64,000 bases of DNA from Streptomyces sp. ACA25 (GCF_028200735.1 NZ_JAQKPV010000002.1:372001-436000), one strand, 5' to 3'. Positions 22,501 to 32,836 are shown, numbered from the stretch's first letter. Notes: generated by a model not told the origin, from the sequence alone. A program made the numbers and translations.

Positions 22501-25500
22501 CCGGGTCCACCTCCCCGGACAGATGCAGCACGAACTGCATGTGGTAGACGTCGAAGGAGCCATCGGCGAGCGCCGCCTGGAACTGAATGCCGGACTGCCC
22601 CGGGGCCTGCGGCCACACCTCGGTCAGCCGGCCGTAGCGCGCCTCCCATGCCTCGATCTCGTCCTGCCGCACCGCGACCAGCGGGGCGTCCGAGGGCGTG
22701 AGCCCGCCGGTCTGCGGGCGTGCGGCGTGCGCGGCCATGCCGTGCAGCACCTCGACCCACAGCTCGGCCAGCTCGGAGGTCCGCTCGCGGGACAGCACCC
22801 CGGTGGGGAACATGAAAGCCGTCTGCAGCCGGGTGCCGTCGGCGGTGTCCGTGGCGACCGAGTTCACCTCGAGCGCGGACAGCGCGGGGAGGTCCGGATC
22901 GGGCGCCGGGATCAGCTCGGTGGCCCAGGAAGCCGGCCCCCAACCGTCCGCGCGCAGGTGCTCCGGCACGTCGGTGTCAGAGATCCGGCCGAGGTAGTTG
23001 AACCCGATCTGCGGCACCGGGAGCCCGGCGAGCTGCCCGGCGGTCTCCGGGTTCAGGTGGCGCAGCAGCCCGTACCCCAGGCCCTTGTCCGGGACCCCGC
23101 GCAGCTGCTCCTTGACCAGCTTGATCGCCCTCCCTGCCGCGGGGCGGCCTGCCAGCACGTCAGCCAGGTCCACCCCGCTCACGTCGACCAGGGCCGGGTA
23201 CATGCTGGTGAACCATCCGACGGTCCGGGAGAGGTCGGCACCGGGGACGACGTCCTCCTCACGGCCGTGCCCCTCCAACCGGACCAGGGTCGGGCGGTCC
23301 GCACCGTGCCACCGGTTCACCGCCAGGGCGAGCGCGGCGAGCAGCACGTCGGTTCCGGTGCCCTTGAAAGCCGCGGGAAGCTTGGTCAGCACCGCCTCGG
23401 TGACTTCGGCGGGCAGCTCCACCCGCACGGTGTCGAGCGTGGACATCACATCGACCGCCGGGTCGAACGCCCGCCTGCCCACCGGGGGGTTCGGCGCCTC
23501 GAGCGTGTCGCGCCAGTAGGCCAGTTCCGCTTCCCGTTCCGGGGACAGCGCCTCGGCCTGCAGCGCCGACGCCCAGCGGCGGGCCGATGTCCCGACCGCG
23601 GGCAGCTCGGGCGTCTTGCCGGACCGGACCTGCTGCCACGCCTCGGCGAAGTCCGACATGAGGATGCGCCAGGAGACACCGTCCACCACCAGGTGGTGCA
23701 GCACCACGAGCAGCCTGCCCGCCCCCGACTCCGCTGCGAACCAGACGCAGTCCACCATGGTCCCGGCTTCCGGGGCGAGTCGCCCGACCGCGTCGTCCAG
23801 CTCCGCCTTCGCCGCTTCCAGCGAGGACGGCTCGTCCCACCGGCCGTCGCAGGAAACCCGGCGGATCAGGTCCGCCGCCCGTACGGCGCCCGCCGGACGG
23901 ACGACGAGGGAGAGCTCCTCGCCGCGCACCAGCTGAGCGCGCAGCAGGTCGTGCCTGTCGAGCACGGCGTCCAGCGTCGCGGCGAGTCCGTCGGCATCGA
24001 TGCCCGCAGGGAGCTCCAGTGCCATCGCCATCGCGAACCGGTCCGTCCCGCCACCGTGCTCGAACACGTGCCGGGCCACCGGCTGCAACGGCATCGGGCC
24101 GACACCACCGCTGTCGTCCTCGGCGAGAGCCGGCACCCGGTCCTGGCGGGCGGAGGCCGCCTCGGCGAGGCGGGCGGCCGTGCGGCCCTCGAAGATCTCC
24201 CGCGTGGTGAGCTTCAGGCCCCGGGCCCGGGCCCGCGCGACCACCTGGATCGACCGCAGGCTGTCCCCGCCCACCGCGAAGAAGTCGTCGTCGACACCGA
24301 CCCGCTCCACGCCGAGCACGTCGGCGTACGCCGCGGTGATGATCGTCTCGGCCTCGGTACGCGGCTCCCGGTAGGCCTCGCCCACGAACTCCGGCTCGGG
24401 CAGCGCTGAGCGGTCCAGCTTGCCGGTCGGTCCGAGCGGCAGCCGGCCGAGGGCGACGAAGGCCGACGGCACCATGTAGTCGGGCAGCCGGGCCGCGACG
24501 AACTTGCGCAGTTCGGCGGCCGAGGCTCCGGCCAGCACGTCCACATCGCCGATACCGCCGAGGCCGTCGTCGCCGACGGCTCCGTCACCGGTGTGCACCA
24601 CGTACGCGACGAGCCGCCGCCCGCCCGAGGGCATCTCCCGGCTGATCACCACCGCCTGGCTGATCCCGGGGTGTTGCGTGCACGCTGCTTCGACCTCCGC
24701 GGTTTCGATGCGGAAGCCGCGCACTTTCACCTGGCCGTCGGCCCTGCCGACGCACTCCAGTTCGCCACGCGCGTTCCAGCGGGCCAGGTCACCGGTGCGG
24801 TACATCCGCTCGCCCGCGGGGCCGAACGGGTTGGCCACGTAGCGCTCGGCGGTCATGCCCGGGCGGCCGTGGTAGCCACGGCCCAGGCAGGTACCGACCA
24901 CGTACAGCTCACCGACCACGCCCTGCGGCACCGGGGCGAGTCCCGGACCAAGGACGTAGGCACGCATGTTCCCCAGCGGGGTACCGATGGGCGAGACGTC
25001 GCTCTCCGCCCATTCCTCGAACGGTTCGAGGGAGAAGGTGGTGGCGTAGAAGCTCTCGCTCTGCCCGTAGGAGTTCACGACCTGCACACCGGGCAGGGCT
25101 TCGCGCACCTGCCGCACCAGTCGGGCGGGGAGCACATCGCCCGCGAGCACGACGGTGCGCAGGTTCGTCGTCCTGTCCAGGTGGCCCACCAGTTCCCCGA
25201 GCACGGACGGAACCGCGCTGATCACGTGACCGTCCCAGCCGTCCCGCTCGGCGAGGGCCAGTGCGCTCGGCACCACCTCGGCGATGCCGCCGGTGGACAG
25301 TGTGGTCAGCAGCTCGAATACCGAGACGTCGAAGTTCACCGAGGTACCGGCCAGCATCCGCCACCCGGGGGGCGCGTCGAGCACACGCACCAGTTCCTGC
25401 ACCCCGTTGACGACGTTGCGGTGGGTGATCGCCGCCCCCTTCGGCTTGCCCGTGGAACCGGAGGTGTACATCACGTACGCCAGGTTGTCCGGCCTGGGCG

Positions 25501-27307
25501 GCGCGATCCGGCCCGCGGCGGCCGGCGCCCCCTTGACCGGCTCCCATTCCGCGTGGTGGTCGAGGTTGATGCTCGACATGTCGTTCTGCGGAAGGTCCTT
25601 CCGCGTCGCGGTGTCGGTGACCACGAAGCGCGGGCGTGCTTCGGACAGCACACTCTGAGCCCGTCCGCCGAGATACTGCGGGTCCATCGGCAGGTACCCG
25701 GCACCGGACTTGAGGATCCCGAGCAGCCCGGCCACCAGGCCCTCGGTGCGCGGCAGCGCGAGGACCACCAGATCTTCCGGCCCGGCACCACGCCGGACCA
25801 GCTCCCACGCGACGCTGTTCGCCCGGTCGTCGAGCTCCCGGTACGTCAGCGTCCGGTCCTCGCACACCACCGCCGGCGCGTCCGGCGTCCTGGCGGCCTG
25901 GCGTTCGAACAGTTCCGGAACGGTCAGCTCGGACAGCGCTGTGGCAGTGTCGTTGAACTGGGTCAGCACCCGGTCCCGTTCGGCCGCGTCGAGCACGTCG
26001 ATGCTGCCGATGCCGCGTCCGGAGTCAGCCACGAGACGCTTCAGCACGCGGACGAACCGGTCCGCGATGCCCTCCGCCGTGTCCCTGTCGAACAGGTAAG
26101 TGGCGTATTCCAGGCGGCATTGAGCACCGCCTGAGCCGTCCGGCAGCAGGTCGAAGAAGAGGTCGAACTTGGCTGTCCCGGTTTCGAGCCTCTCCGCCCG
26201 GACGTCGAGGCCGGGGAGGTCCAGACCCGGTACGGGCGGCTGCCAGGAGAGCATCACCTGGAAGAACGGGTGGTAGGCGGTGGAGCGGTCCGGGTTCAGC
26301 AGCTCCACCAGCCGCTCGAACGGCATGTCCTGGTTGTCGTACGCGGCGAGGGAACGGTCCCGCACCCGCTGGAGCAGCTGGCGGAAGGTCGGGTTTCCGG
26401 AAAGGTCGACGCGCAGCACCCAGGTGTTGACGAAGAACCCGACGAGGTCCCGCAGCTCCTCGTCGGTGCGGTCCGTGATCGGCGCGCCGATCGGCACATC
26501 GTCACCGCACCCGAGGTGGTGCAGGAGCACCGCCAGCGCCGAGTGCATGACCATCGACACCGTGGTGTCCTGTTCTGCGGCCAGCTTCTCCACGGCACCG
26601 AGCAGGTCCGGGGCGATCGAGAACTGGACCCGGTCGCCGTCCTGGCTCATCGCCCTCGGGCGCGGGCGATCCGTCGGCATGGCCAGCGGCTGCGGGAGGT
26701 CGGCCAAGGCCTCGCGCCAGTACTCCAGCTGCCTGGCTGACACGCTGTCCGGATCGGACTCGTCACCGAGCACGTCCCGCTGCCACAGCGTGTAGTCCGC
26801 GTACTGCACCGGGAGCGGCTCCCAGGCCGGGGCTCTGCCCTCGGTGCGGGCCGCGTAGGCCCTGGTGAGATCGCGGAACAGCGGCCCGAAGGACTCCCCG
26901 TCCACAGCGATATGGTGCGCCACAACGACGAGGGTGTGCTCGCGCGGTCCGCACCGCACCAGCCTGGAGCGGATCGGCACGTCGGCGGCCAGGTCGAAAG
27001 CCCCGGTGGCCACCTCGTCGATTGCCGCCGCCCGCTCCTCCTCCTCCGTGACCTCGACGACCGACAGGACGAACGGATGCTCCGCCGAGGGCAGCACTCG
27101 CTGATGCGGGACGCCCTCGTCGTCCTCGACGATCACCGTGCGAAGGACCTCGTGCCTGCGGATGACGTCGCGGAACGCCGACTCCAGCGCGCGCACGTTC
27201 AGTTCACCGGTCAGCCGCAGGGCGAATGCGCCGTTGTAGGTCGGTGAAGGGCCTTCGAACTGGTCCACGAACCACAGCCGGCGCTGCGCGAACGACAACG
27301 GAATCAT
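19535..27307 (-). CDS. NRPS bimodule C-A-PCP-E-C-A-PCP (modules 1-2)
   Basis: This 2,590-aa first synthetase opens with a full C domain (HHIAVDG near 132), implying that an acyl or aminoacyl starter is condensed first. Then come A1 ([10 protein letters not shown] near 619), PCP (VGGDS, Ser near 1013), E ([11 protein letters not shown] near 1206), C2 (HHTLFDG near 1700), A2 ([11 protein letters not shown] near 2145) and PCP (GGHSLL near 2536). A1 pocket residues are D-V-F-S-V-A-S-Y-A, which I recall as a piperazate code. A2 reads D-V-P-D-E-A-L-V-E, identical to the terminal module because the DNA is duplicated. ATG 27307 is chosen because it has GGAG six bases upstream and gives [12 protein letters not shown], the same opening as the next synthetase. 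The upstream extension in frame is non-family. Confidence 0.95.
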   Translation of the reverse strand: MIPLSFAQRRLWFVDQFEGPSPTYNGAFALRLTGELNVRALESAFRDVIRRHEVLRTVIVEDDEGVPHQRVLPSAEHPFVLSVVEVTEEEERAAAIDEVATGAFDLAADVPIRSRLVRCGPREHTLVVVAHHIAVDGESFGPLFRDLTRAYAARTEGRAPAWEPLPVQYADYTLWQRDVLGDESDPDSVSARQLEYWREALADLPQPLAMPTDRPRPRAMSQDGDRVQFSIAPDLLGAVEKLAAEQDTTVSMVMHSALAVLLHHLGCGDDVPIGAPITDRTDEELRDLVGFFVNTWVLRVDLSGNPTFRQLLQRVRDRSLAAYDNQDMPFERLVELLNPDRSTAYHPFFQVMLSWQPPVPGLDLPGLDVRAERLETGTAKFDLFFDLLPDGSGGAQCRLEYATYLFDRDTAEGIADRFVRVLKRLVADSGRGIGSIDVLDAAERDRVLTQFNDTATALSELTVPELFERQAARTPDAPAVVCEDRTLTYRELDDRANSVAWELVRRGAGPEDLVVLALPRTEGLVAGLLGILKSGAGYLPMDPQYLGGRAQSVLSEARPRFVVTDTATRKDLPQNDMSSINLDHHAEWEPVKGAPAAAGRIAPPRPDNLAYVMYTSGSTGKPKGAAITHRNVVNGVQELVRVLDAPPGWRMLAGTSVNFDVSVFELLTTLSTGGIAEVVPSALALAERDGWDGHVISAVPSVLGELVGHLDRTTNLRTVVLAGDVLPARLVRQVREALPGVQVVNSYGQSESFYATTFSLEPFEEWAESDVSPIGTPLGNMRAYVLGPGLAPVPQGVVGELYVVGTCLGRGYHGRPGMTAERYVANPFGPAGERMYRTGDLARWNARGELECVGRADGQVKVRGFRIETAEVEAACTQHPGISQAVVISREMPSGGRRLVAYVVHTGDGAVGDDGLGGIGDVDVLAGASAAELRKFVAARLPDYMVPSAFVALGRLPLGPTGKLDRSALPEPEFVGEAYREPRTEAETIITAAYADVLGVERVGVDDDFFAVGGDSLRSIQVVARARARGLKLTTREIFEGRTAARLAEAASARQDRVPALAEDDSGGVGPMPLQPVARHVFEHGGGTDRFAMAMALELPAGIDADGLAATLDAVLDRHDLLRAQLVRGEELSLVVRPAGAVRAADLIRRVSCDGRWDEPSSLEAAKAELDDAVGRLAPEAGTMVDCVWFAAESGAGRLLVVLHHLVVDGVSWRILMSDFAEAWQQVRSGKTPELPAVGTSARRWASALQAEALSPEREAELAYWRDTLEAPNPPVGRRAFDPAVDVMSTLDTVRVELPAEVTEAVLTKLPAAFKGTGTDVLLAALALAVNRWHGADRPTLVRLEGHGREEDVVPGADLSRTVGWFTSMYPALVDVSGVDLADVLAGRPAAGRAIKLVKEQLRGVPDKGLGYGLLRHLNPETAGQLAGLPVPQIGFNYLGRISDTDVPEHLRADGWGPASWATELIPAPDPDLPALSALEVNSVATDTADGTRLQTAFMFPTGVLSRERTSELAELWVEVLHGMAAHAARPQTGGLTPSDAPLVAVRQDEIEAWEARYGRLTEVWPQAPGQSGIQFQAALADGSFDVYHMQFVLHLSGEVDPERMRSAGQALLDRYPNLRSAFLTGAGGEPVQVVAEHVTVPWRHIDLTGRDEAEQDAALDKALAEDRADQLDPTRPPLLRLALLTCGTQRAKLIFTAHHTLFDGWSSPLVITDLVRLYSGTCELSPARSYGDYLAWLATQDREVSAARWKAELAGFDQPTLVAPDAPVQEAASALGRVEVPLSIDKGRELARRAAELGVTLNTLLQGAWAILLSKLTGRQDVVFGAVVNGRPADVAGSDEMVGLFINTLPTRALCRPEHSMADVITTLQERQTALLDHHYYGLADIQRGVGLPALFDTIVVFENYPIDREGMVDANTSAGFTIDAIRPYAGSHYPLTLNASDPYLRLSLDYQNNLYDRETAEAIAARLVRVLEQLLADPLVAVGGVEVLAEDEWEWLVRGVNETACPVGGGTLPGVFEAQVERTPECVAVVGERESLSYGELNRRANRLAHWLVERGAGPERLVAVRVPRSVELLVAVYAVVKAGAAYVPLDTELPEDRVRHVLECAEPLLVLDGVLPEVSGYPETNPERSLSPDNAAYVIFTSGSTGGPKGVPVAHRSIMNRLRWGLEHFRVGAQDRVLLSTSASFDVSVPELFAPLQVGAGVVVARPDGRRDPAYLAGLIRRERVTGADFVPSLLEAFIAEPAAKECVSLRWIEVAGEAFPAALAGRVTDVLPGCEVHNLYGPTEASVEVTAAQYVPGADRLPIGTPIWNTQVYVLDAALRPVAPGVAGELYLAGVGLARGYLGQAGLTAERFVACPYGAPGSRMYRTGDLVRWARDGQIEYLGRTDFQVKIRGFRIELAEVESVLTAHPDVDSAVVVVREDRAGDQRLVAYVVPGNGKAEATEPDLKALTDLARAHLPEYMVPSAIVPLAELPATPSGKLDRNALPAPDHTEAATGRGPRDHNEQVLCRMFAELLGVEEPGIDIDFFEHGGHSLLATRLIGRIRNELNVDVKVTTVFRNPTVAQLAARIEKLATKSSRPQLRQMNV
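20101..21378. repeat. 1,278-bp near-identical A-domain block, copy 2
   Basis: This is the partner of 9201-10478. Within the block the coding strand uses more T- and G-ending codons (GTG, GTT, GGT, GAG) than the C-rich flanks. That is most visible at 20380-21370, where the plus strand shows long CACC/ACAC-rich runs. The same shift appears in the other copy. The segment was therefore probably of foreign composition before it was copied. Confidence 0.95.
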
Positions 27308-27348
27308 TGTTTCTCCAAAATCGGCAGAACCACGGGGCGGGCCGCCAC

Positions 27349-28536
27349 TCAGCTCTGGTCGAGCAGCGTCAGGAGTTCGGCGTTGTAGAAGTCGTCGATG
27401 GAGCACGCACCCGAGAGCGTCGAGAAGTACCGGTCGATCAGCTCCTGATTCCCGACCAATTTCTGCAGGAGATCGGTCCGCCCCTCGGGTTTGAGCTCGG
27501 CCACGTTGAGCGCGGCCTGGTAGAAGCTGAAGTGGTTCTCCTCCAGGTCGTCCTCGTAGCACTCCAGCGCCGCGTCGAGCGCCGCGTCGTCGTGCAATTG
27601 CGCTCCGATGTGCTCGGTGAGGGTCCGGGCCTGGATGAAAGCGTCGCTGATTCCGCGTGCGGTGATGGAGTCCTTGTGGTTCACCGCGTCACCGACGAGT
27701 GCCCAGCCGGGTCCGAATGCCTTGCGGAAGTAATTCTCCTGGTGCCCCGTGCCGTACAGCTGCTCCACACGCTCGCCCGCCTGCATCCGCTCGTACAGCT
27801 GGGGCGCCGTCGTGCGGAAGGCGTCGAGGTAGCCGGGTTCCACTGCGGTGCGGACGCCGGAGAACTCGTCCTGCGGAAAGTAGGCCATGAGCAGCGTGAG
27901 GTCGTCGTTGGTGGGGATGACACCGATCCAGCGCCCCGGCCGCTCGTACAGCTCGAAGTGCGCGGGAACCCCGGACCAGTAGCTGTAGTAGGTGCAGGTC
28001 ATCCGCGGGTGCTCGATGACGTTCTGCGCGCCGACCTTGCGGGCCACCAGGGACCGCATGCCGTCCGCGCCGACCACGAGCCGCGCCCGGTCCGTCGCCT
28101 GGGCACCACCGGCCGTCGTGTACCGCACCCCGACGACCCGGTCGTCCTCGAACATCAGGTCGGTGACGGCGCAGGAATCCCGGAACTCCACACCGGCCGC
28201 AACGGCACCGTCCGCGAGGATCGGGTCGAGCACGTAACGCCTCGGAGCGTACGTGGTCCGCTGGCCGTCGACCGGCAGGGAGAAGCCGTCAAGGCGGACA
28301 CCGAGAGCCTCGTAGCTCTGGTGGCTGATGGGCCGGCAACCCGCGTCGCGGAGTTTGTCGAGCAGCCCCCACTGATGGAGCAGTGCCACGCCCGGCTGGT
28401 GGATGTAGTGCGAGGACAGCGTGTCCTGCGGGAACCGCGCTTTCTCCAGGAGCAGGACGCGATAGCCCTGCCGCGCGAACAGCATGGCCGTCGGCGAACC
28501 CGCACAACGGGCACCTATGACAATGACGTCGTACAT
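27349..28536 (-). CDS. FAD-dependent oxidoreductase / monooxygenase
   Basis: This 395-aa flavoprotein has an N-terminal dinucleotide fold [18 protein letters not shown] and the second FAD motif [16 protein letters not shown] of group A monooxygenase or geranylgeranyl-reductase-like enzymes. No WxWxIP halogenase motif is present. ATG 28536 has AGGAG eight bases upstream. An in-frame ATG at 28554 is possible. It sits directly between the first NRPS and a free PCP/A pair, so its substrate is probably an amino acid held on that PCP, or the finished peptide. The exact reaction (hydroxylation, desaturation or N-oxidation) cannot be read. Confidence 0.82.
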   Translation of the reverse strand: MYDVIVIGARCAGSPTAMLFARQGYRVLLLEKARFPQDTLSSHYIHQPGVALLHQWGLLDKLRDAGCRPISHQSYEALGVRLDGFSLPVDGQRTTYAPRRYVLDPILADGAVAAGVEFRDSCAVTDLMFEDDRVVGVRYTTAGGAQATDRARLVVGADGMRSLVARKVGAQNVIEHPRMTCTYYSYWSGVPAHFELYERPGRWIGVIPTNDDLTLLMAYFPQDEFSGVRTAVEPGYLDAFRTTAPQLYERMQAGERVEQLYGTGHQENYFRKAFGPGWALVGDAVNHKDSITARGISDAFIQARTLTEHIGAQLHDDAALDAALECYEDDLEENHFSFYQAALNVAELKPEGRTDLLQKLVGNQELIDRYFSTLSGACSIDDFYNAELLTLLDQS

Positions 28537-28609
28537 GGCGCCTCTCCTACTCATGGTTTCTTGGATCCTCCGCGACCACGGCCGGACACTGCGGGAACCG
28601 CGTCCGACG

Positions 28610-28861
28610 CTATGGGGCCACCGAATCCAGGGATGCAATGTATGCAGAGATCGACGCCACCGTCGGGTTACGGAACATCTGATCCATGGGGACCTCGACG
28701 CCCAACTCTTCGATATAGGCGGATTGAATCCTGGCCATGATCACGGACTGGCCCCCGAGGGCGAAGAAGTCATCGTCCATCGCTATGTCTTCGCGCTGGA
28801 GTTCCCGGCACCAGATGCTTTGCACGCTGTCGGTGATCATCACAGTCCTCTCGATTGTCAT
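28610..28861 (-). CDS. Free-standing peptidyl carrier protein
   Basis: This 83-aa carrier protein has the phosphopantetheine site DDDFFALGGQS, with Ser39 as attachment residue. It should hold the amino acid activated by the A protein encoded just upstream, for modification by the adjacent flavoenzyme or delivery to the first C domain. ATG 28861 follows GAGGGAG, inside the overlap with the A gene. A second in-frame ATG at 28840 also has GAGAGGA before it, so the start is uncertain by seven codons. The Q in GGQS (usually H or D) is a small oddity. Confidence 0.88.
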   Translation of the reverse strand: MTIERTVMITDSVQSIWCRELQREDIAMDDDFFALGGQSVIMARIQSAYIEELGVEVPMDQMFRNPTVASISAYIASLDSVAP

Positions 28862-28874
28862 CAAGCTCCCTCGG

Positions 28875-30464
28875 CTACGCCGCCGTGCCACTGCCGGTGA
28901 ACTGGCTGCGGCATACGTCGGCCAGCGCCGCGCGGTCCACTTTCCCGTGCGGGCTCAATGGAATTCGCGGAATGCTCAGGAACCTGGCCGGCACCATGTT
29001 CCGCGGCAGCGTCTCCGAGAGGCGCGTGCGCAGGTCGTCCCCGGCGGGACCGTCCCCCTCAGGGACGGTGAACGCGGTCAGCTCTGCCTCTCCGGAGTCG
29101 GCGTACGTCACGACCACGGCGGCCTCCCGGACCCCGGCCAGCCTGCCGAGCGCGCGCTCGATGTCCGTGGGATCGATGCGCATGCCCCGCACCTTCACCT
29201 GGGCGTCGATCCGGCCGAGGACGACGAGGTCCCCGGTCTCGGTCACGTAGCCGCGGTCTCCCGTGCGGTACAGCCTGCGGGGCGCACCGTCGACCAGGAC
29301 TGTCGTGAACTTCTCGGATTCAGGGCCTGCGCCGTTGAGGTAGCCGGCGCCGACGCCGGCCCCGGAGATGCAGATCTCGCCTTCCTCCCCCGCCCCGACA
29401 CCGCGCAACTGCTCGTCAAGGAGGTGGATCCCGGTGTTGTACGCCGGCCTGCCGACCGGTGCGATGTCCTCATCGCCGGGCCGGTGCCCGGCGAGGTCGT
29501 ACGACGTCGCGACATCCGTGCACTCGGCGACGCCGTACTGGTGCAGGAGAGTGCATGTGTTGCCCTCGCGCCGCGCCCAGTCCGCGATCCGTTCGGCCTT
29601 CAGCGGCTCACCGCCGAACAGCAGGTAGTCGAGCCGGGTGAGCGCGTCACCGCCCCGTGCGGTCTCCCAGTCCACCAGCAGGTACAGCGTGCTCGATGCA
29701 CAGTGCACGACGCGTACCTCGTGCTCGTTCAGCATGCGGTAGGCCATCATGGCGTCGAAGCTCCGGCTCGCCATCAGGTACTGGGTGGCGCCGCAGAACA
29801 GCGGTGTCATCAAAGCGCGTTGGGACAAGTCGAACCCGAAGGCGCTGACGACCAGATGGTGCGACCCGCGGTGCAGGCCGTACTCGAGCGTCAGCCAGTT
29901 CATCAGGTTGAACCAGCCCTCGTGCCGCACCGCGGTCAGTTTCGGCGTACCGGTCGACCCGGACGTGAAGACCGCGTAGCACACGTCGTCCCCTGTGACC
30001 GGCACGTCGGGTCCGGCGGCCGACGGAAGACCGGCCGGCTGATCGGGCAGCCGCTCGATATCGATGACCTCTGCGGCCGCCGGCCCGACCAGCCCGGCTG
30101 TCGCCCGGGAGGCCACGATCAGAGCGAGACCGGGGATCTGGCCCAACAGCAGTTCGAGCCTCGCCGCGGGGTAGGCCGGATCGAGCGGCACGTAGGCCGC
30201 GCCTGCCTTCAGTGTGCCGAGGATGGCGACGAGCATGTCGATCGAGTAGTCGAGACAGATGCCGACCTTCGCACCCCGGCCATGTCCGCGCCGGGCGAGG
30301 AAGTGCGCGAACCTGTTCGCCTTCCCGTCCAGCTCCGCATACGTCACCCGCTGTCCGGCCCAGAACACGGCGACGGCGTCGGGGGTGGCTGCCACGTGCC
30401 CCTCGAACTGCTTGTGGACGACGGGTGCCGAGGGCAGCGCGACCTGCTTACCCTGAAGGATCAT
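28875..30464 (-). CDS. Free-standing adenylation domain
   Basis: This 529-aa amino-acid adenylating enzyme has core motifs [17 protein letters not shown] and a late lysine in LSPHGKVDR. Pocket residues read by eye are D-L-R-H-L-G-Q-D-V(-K), which I cannot match to a known substrate. The Asp235 equivalent suggests an alpha-amino acid. ATG 30464 has GGAG seven bases upstream. The annotated frame also offers TTG at 30467. It overlaps the carrier gene's 5' end, so A and PCP are coupled. Together with the flavoenzyme it forms an activate-modify unit of the kind used to make unusual residues off the main assembly line. Confidence 0.88.
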   Translation of the reverse strand: MILQGKQVALPSAPVVHKQFEGHVAATPDAVAVFWAGQRVTYAELDGKANRFAHFLARRGHGRGAKVGICLDYSIDMLVAILGTLKAGAAYVPLDPAYPAARLELLLGQIPGLALIVASRATAGLVGPAAAEVIDIERLPDQPAGLPSAAGPDVPVTGDDVCYAVFTSGSTGTPKLTAVRHEGWFNLMNWLTLEYGLHRGSHHLVVSAFGFDLSQRALMTPLFCGATQYLMASRSFDAMMAYRMLNEHEVRVVHCASSTLYLLVDWETARGGDALTRLDYLLFGGEPLKAERIADWARREGNTCTLLHQYGVAECTDVATSYDLAGHRPGDEDIAPVGRPAYNTGIHLLDEQLRGVGAGEEGEICISGAGVGAGYLNGAGPESEKFTTVLVDGAPRRLYRTGDRGYVTETGDLVVLGRIDAQVKVRGMRIDPTDIERALGRLAGVREAAVVVTYADSGEAELTAFTVPEGDGPAGDDLRTRLSETLPRNMVPARFLSIPRIPLSPHGKVDRAALADVCRSQFTGSGTAA

Positions 30465-30539
30465 CAACTGACTCCGATACAGATGGTGTCCGGTCGGCCG
30501 GGCCGCCGACGTGACTGCGGGAAGCGGGGCTGCCCGGCA

Positions 30540-31271
30540 TCACTTGGCGGTGTGCTTCTCGGCGGTCCGCCGGTCATCGGCGGCGTCGAGCACCTGGGCC
30601 ACCCACTTGTCGACGGGCAGACCGTGCGCGGCGGCCACTTTCGCGTAGTGGTCGAGTTGGCCGGCGGACAACTCGATGGTGAGTGTGGTGCCTTTCCGCA
30701 TTCGCTTGTCGGTGGCCTCCGTCCCGGCCGGATCGGCTACCTCGTGCTTCGCGTCACCGGTGCCCGGGAAGACCGCGGTCGTCGCGCGCTGCTCGGCCAG
30801 GCTGGCGCGCACCGTCCTGCGGAGTTCGTTGCGCGACCACTTCTGCTGTTCGGCCTTGCGCAGCCAGTAGTCCTGCTCCGGTGGTGACAAGCGGGTCACC
30901 TCGGCGTGGTGGGCGAAGCTGAGGCTGTCCCGCCTGCGGCGGTGCTCGAACCGCCGAGCCACCCACGCGTAGTTGCGCAGGGTCTGGTAGTCGAGCCCGG
31001 TCCTCTCGATCGCCTCGCGGTAACGCCGCAGCCCGTAGGTGGTCTCCCCGAAGATCAACCAGTCGGCGAGCCACCATGCCGAGGACTTCGTGAGCTCGCG
31101 CAGGCTGGCCCCGATCTGCTCCCAGGACCGTTCCGGCAGGTTCTGCGGGAAGATCATCCCCGACTTCTGCACCTGTGCCTGATTCCCGACGAAGGACAGC
31201 ACCACATCGCGCTGCACGGGCTCACCACCGGTCCCCGCCGACCCCGCGTGGAATCTGCTCACGGTTCTCAC
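30540..31271 (-). CDS. LmbU-family transcriptional regulator
   Basis: This 243-aa protein resembles LmbU of the lincomycin cluster and NovE/CloE/HrmB relatives. The shared core is a stretch beginning SSAWWLADWLIFGE, then LDYQTLRNYAWVARRFE and SLSFAHHAEV. The family lacks an obvious classical domain but carries a helix-turn-helix-like region. LmbU itself is a DNA-binding regulator of its cluster. The GTG at 31271 has GAGGGG about seven bases upstream. It lies between the piperazate-synthase-like gene and the free A domain within the minus-strand operon. It probably acts together with the SARP. Confidence 0.85.
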   Translation of the reverse strand: MRTVSRFHAGSAGTGGEPVQRDVVLSFVGNQAQVQKSGMIFPQNLPERSWEQIGASLRELTKSSAWWLADWLIFGETTYGLRRYREAIERTGLDYQTLRNYAWVARRFEHRRRRDSLSFAHHAEVTRLSPPEQDYWLRKAEQQKWSRNELRRTVRASLAEQRATTAVFPGTGDAKHEVADPAGTEATDKRMRKGTTLTIELSAGQLDHYAKVAAAHGLPVDKWVAQVLDAADDRRTAEKHTAK

Positions 31272-31356
31272 AGGACGCCCCTCGCACCCGTCGTATGCCC
31301 ACCGGAGCGTTCGCCAGGGCGTGTGCCGATCGCCCGGCCGGGCCCCGGGGCGGCGA

Positions 31357-32016
31357 TCACTGCCGCTTCACTTCCGTCAGCCTGTTCATGTACTCCGCGG
31401 TCTCCCGCTGCCTGCCGGATTCCCCCTGGGTGAAGTGGCTGCATACCTGGTCCCGCACCTCGCTGCTCTGCTCCTGGCTGAGCTTGAACATCGCCCTGGC
31501 GTGGGTGACCGTGAACCGGAAGGCCCCCACCGCGGGCAGGATCTTGCGGAAGTAGTCGATCGACCCGGACATGTCCCAGCCGCATCCGAAATCGGACTCG
31601 AGGACCGAAACGGTGGACCGCACAACGGACAGCGTCTCCTCGGCGGACTCCACCTTGTCGACCACCCCGCGCACCTGCACGGCCGTGAAGTTCCAGGTCG
31701 GTGCCGCGGGGGTGAACCCGTAGACCTCCGGCGAGACGTAGGCATGCGGGCCGGTGAAGCTGAGCACCGCGGGCATCGCGGGCCCCAGCGCCGACCACTG
31801 GGGATTGCCCCGGTTCATGTGGCCGAGCAGCGTCGCCCCGGTCAGGTCCGCGAGCCCGTCGACGGGTCGCTGCGGATCCGGGATGACAGGCAGGTGCGTG
31901 CCGTACGGCCCTTCCGCGTCGTCGCCGTTGGTCATGAACAGAGCCAACGGGTTCCGCCGCATCAATTCGACGATCCACTGCGTATCGGGCTCACGGTACA
32001 TGCCAGGTACGAACAT
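31357..32016 (-). CDS. Piperazate synthase candidate (KtzT-like, PaiB fold)
   Basis: This 219-aa protein would usually be annotated as an FMN-binding negative regulator (PaiB). Its length, MFVPGMYREPD opening, GHMNRGNPQW, TWNFTAVQVRG and late GAFRFTVTHARAMFKLSQEQ agree better with the heme-dependent piperazate synthases such as KtzT. Those close the N-N bond of N5-hydroxyornithine to give L-piperazate. That is my recollection of the family, not a search result. ATG 32016 follows GGAGGAG. Location within an NRPS operon whose A pockets look piperazate-like supports the enzymatic reading. The usual partner, a flavin ornithine N-hydroxylase (KtzI), is not in the window and would have to be encoded elsewhere. 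Confidence 0.72.
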   Translation of the reverse strand: MFVPGMYREPDTQWIVELMRRNPLALFMTNGDDAEGPYGTHLPVIPDPQRPVDGLADLTGATLLGHMNRGNPQWSALGPAMPAVLSFTGPHAYVSPEVYGFTPAAPTWNFTAVQVRGVVDKVESAEETLSVVRSTVSVLESDFGCGWDMSGSIDYFRKILPAVGAFRFTVTHARAMFKLSQEQSSEVRDQVCSHFTQGESGRQRETAEYMNRLTEVKRQ

Positions 32017-32051
32017 TCGTATTCCACTCCTCCGGAGAATCCGACCGGCGT

Positions 32052-32267
32052 TCAGTCCGTTGCCATGGCCTCCCGCAGGCTCTTCGGGCGCATATCCGTC
32101 CAGCTCCGCTCGACATATGCCAGGCACTCGGCCTTGGGTGCCTCGCCGAAAACCACCCGCCAGCCTGCGGGCACCTCGGCGAAAGCCGGCCACAGGGAGT
32201 GCTGCTCCTCGCCGTTCACCACGACGCAGAAACGGCCGTCCTCGTCATCGAAGGGGTTCGTGCTCAC
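32052..32267 (-). CDS. MbtH-like protein
   Basis: This 71-aa NRPS chaperone shows the family signature: [10 protein letters not shown], then [14 protein letters not shown] and a Trp in [12 protein letters not shown]. It binds A domains and is often needed for their folding and activity. The start is GTG 32267, eight bases after AAGGA. The open frame continues upstream without family similarity. It is the first gene of the minus-strand operon, facing the acyl cassette across a shared promoter region. Confidence 0.96.
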   Translation of the reverse strand: MSTNPFDDEDGRFCVVVNGEEQHSLWPAFAEVPAGWRVVFGEAPKAECLAYVERSWTDMRPKSLREAMATD

Positions 32268-32836
32268 TGGCACCGTCCTTAAATCGTCACGATGTAACTC
32301 GGGATGAGAAAGCCCAGGACCAAACAACCCGGGTCAGCGCGGGGCAACTCAGCATGGCAATTCGCCGGGGTCCGGTCGACCCCTGACCATCTCTGGGCAA
32401 CAACTCGGGATTGCAATGAGCGCGGACCGGGCACGAGTTCGCCGTTCGGCGTCGTCCTGTCGACAGGACACCCGGCGTCCTCGGTCGCCCTGGAATGCTG
32501 ACGCCACGCTAGGGAACCGACCGCCTTTGCCACAAGGGCGACGGGCACCGGGCTCCCGCTCGTCCGGCCGCACCTGTATACCTGTACCCCTCCCGGGTCC
32601 TGTGCCACGATGGCCGAGCATTGGCCCGTGGGCGGGCCTGCTCGAATTCGGGTTCAGCCGACCTCCTCCCCGCCGAGGCGATCGAGAGCGCGCAGTCAAT
32701 CACGGACCCGCGCGGCCGGCCCTCCAGGACCCCGGTCTCCCGGGTGGAGAAAGACCGGAAAATGCCCCACCCAGCCGAACACCGTCGCGCAGCGGCGACT
32801 GCACTTTGCGTCACGACGAGGGCAAAGGAATTTCTG
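32268..32836. promoter_or_regulatory. Divergent promoter region between the two main operons
   Basis: These 569 bp hold no convincing gene. They contain a 16-bp perfect palindrome GTCCTGTCGACAGGAC (32454-32469). The 10-mer AACTCGGGAT occurs twice (32296-32305 and 32402-32411), with a related AACTCAGCAT between them (32346-32355). A TATACC element near 32578-32583 could be a -10 for the plus-strand operon. Both the SARP and the LmbU-type regulator could act here. Confidence 0.55.

Noticed and set aside
14484..24409. Two plus-strand open frames over 1,600 codons
   Set aside because: Both mirror NRPS coding sequence in a high-GC genome and encode low-complexity Arg/Gly/His-rich products.
27349..28536. 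Flavin-dependent halogenase
   Set aside because: The WxWxIP motif and lysine site of FAD halogenases are absent, so it is called a general FAD oxidoreductase.
31357..32016. PaiB-type transcriptional regulator
   Set aside because: The fold is the same, but no helix-turn-helix is seen, and motifs plus NRPS context favour piperazate synthase. It remains the main alternative.
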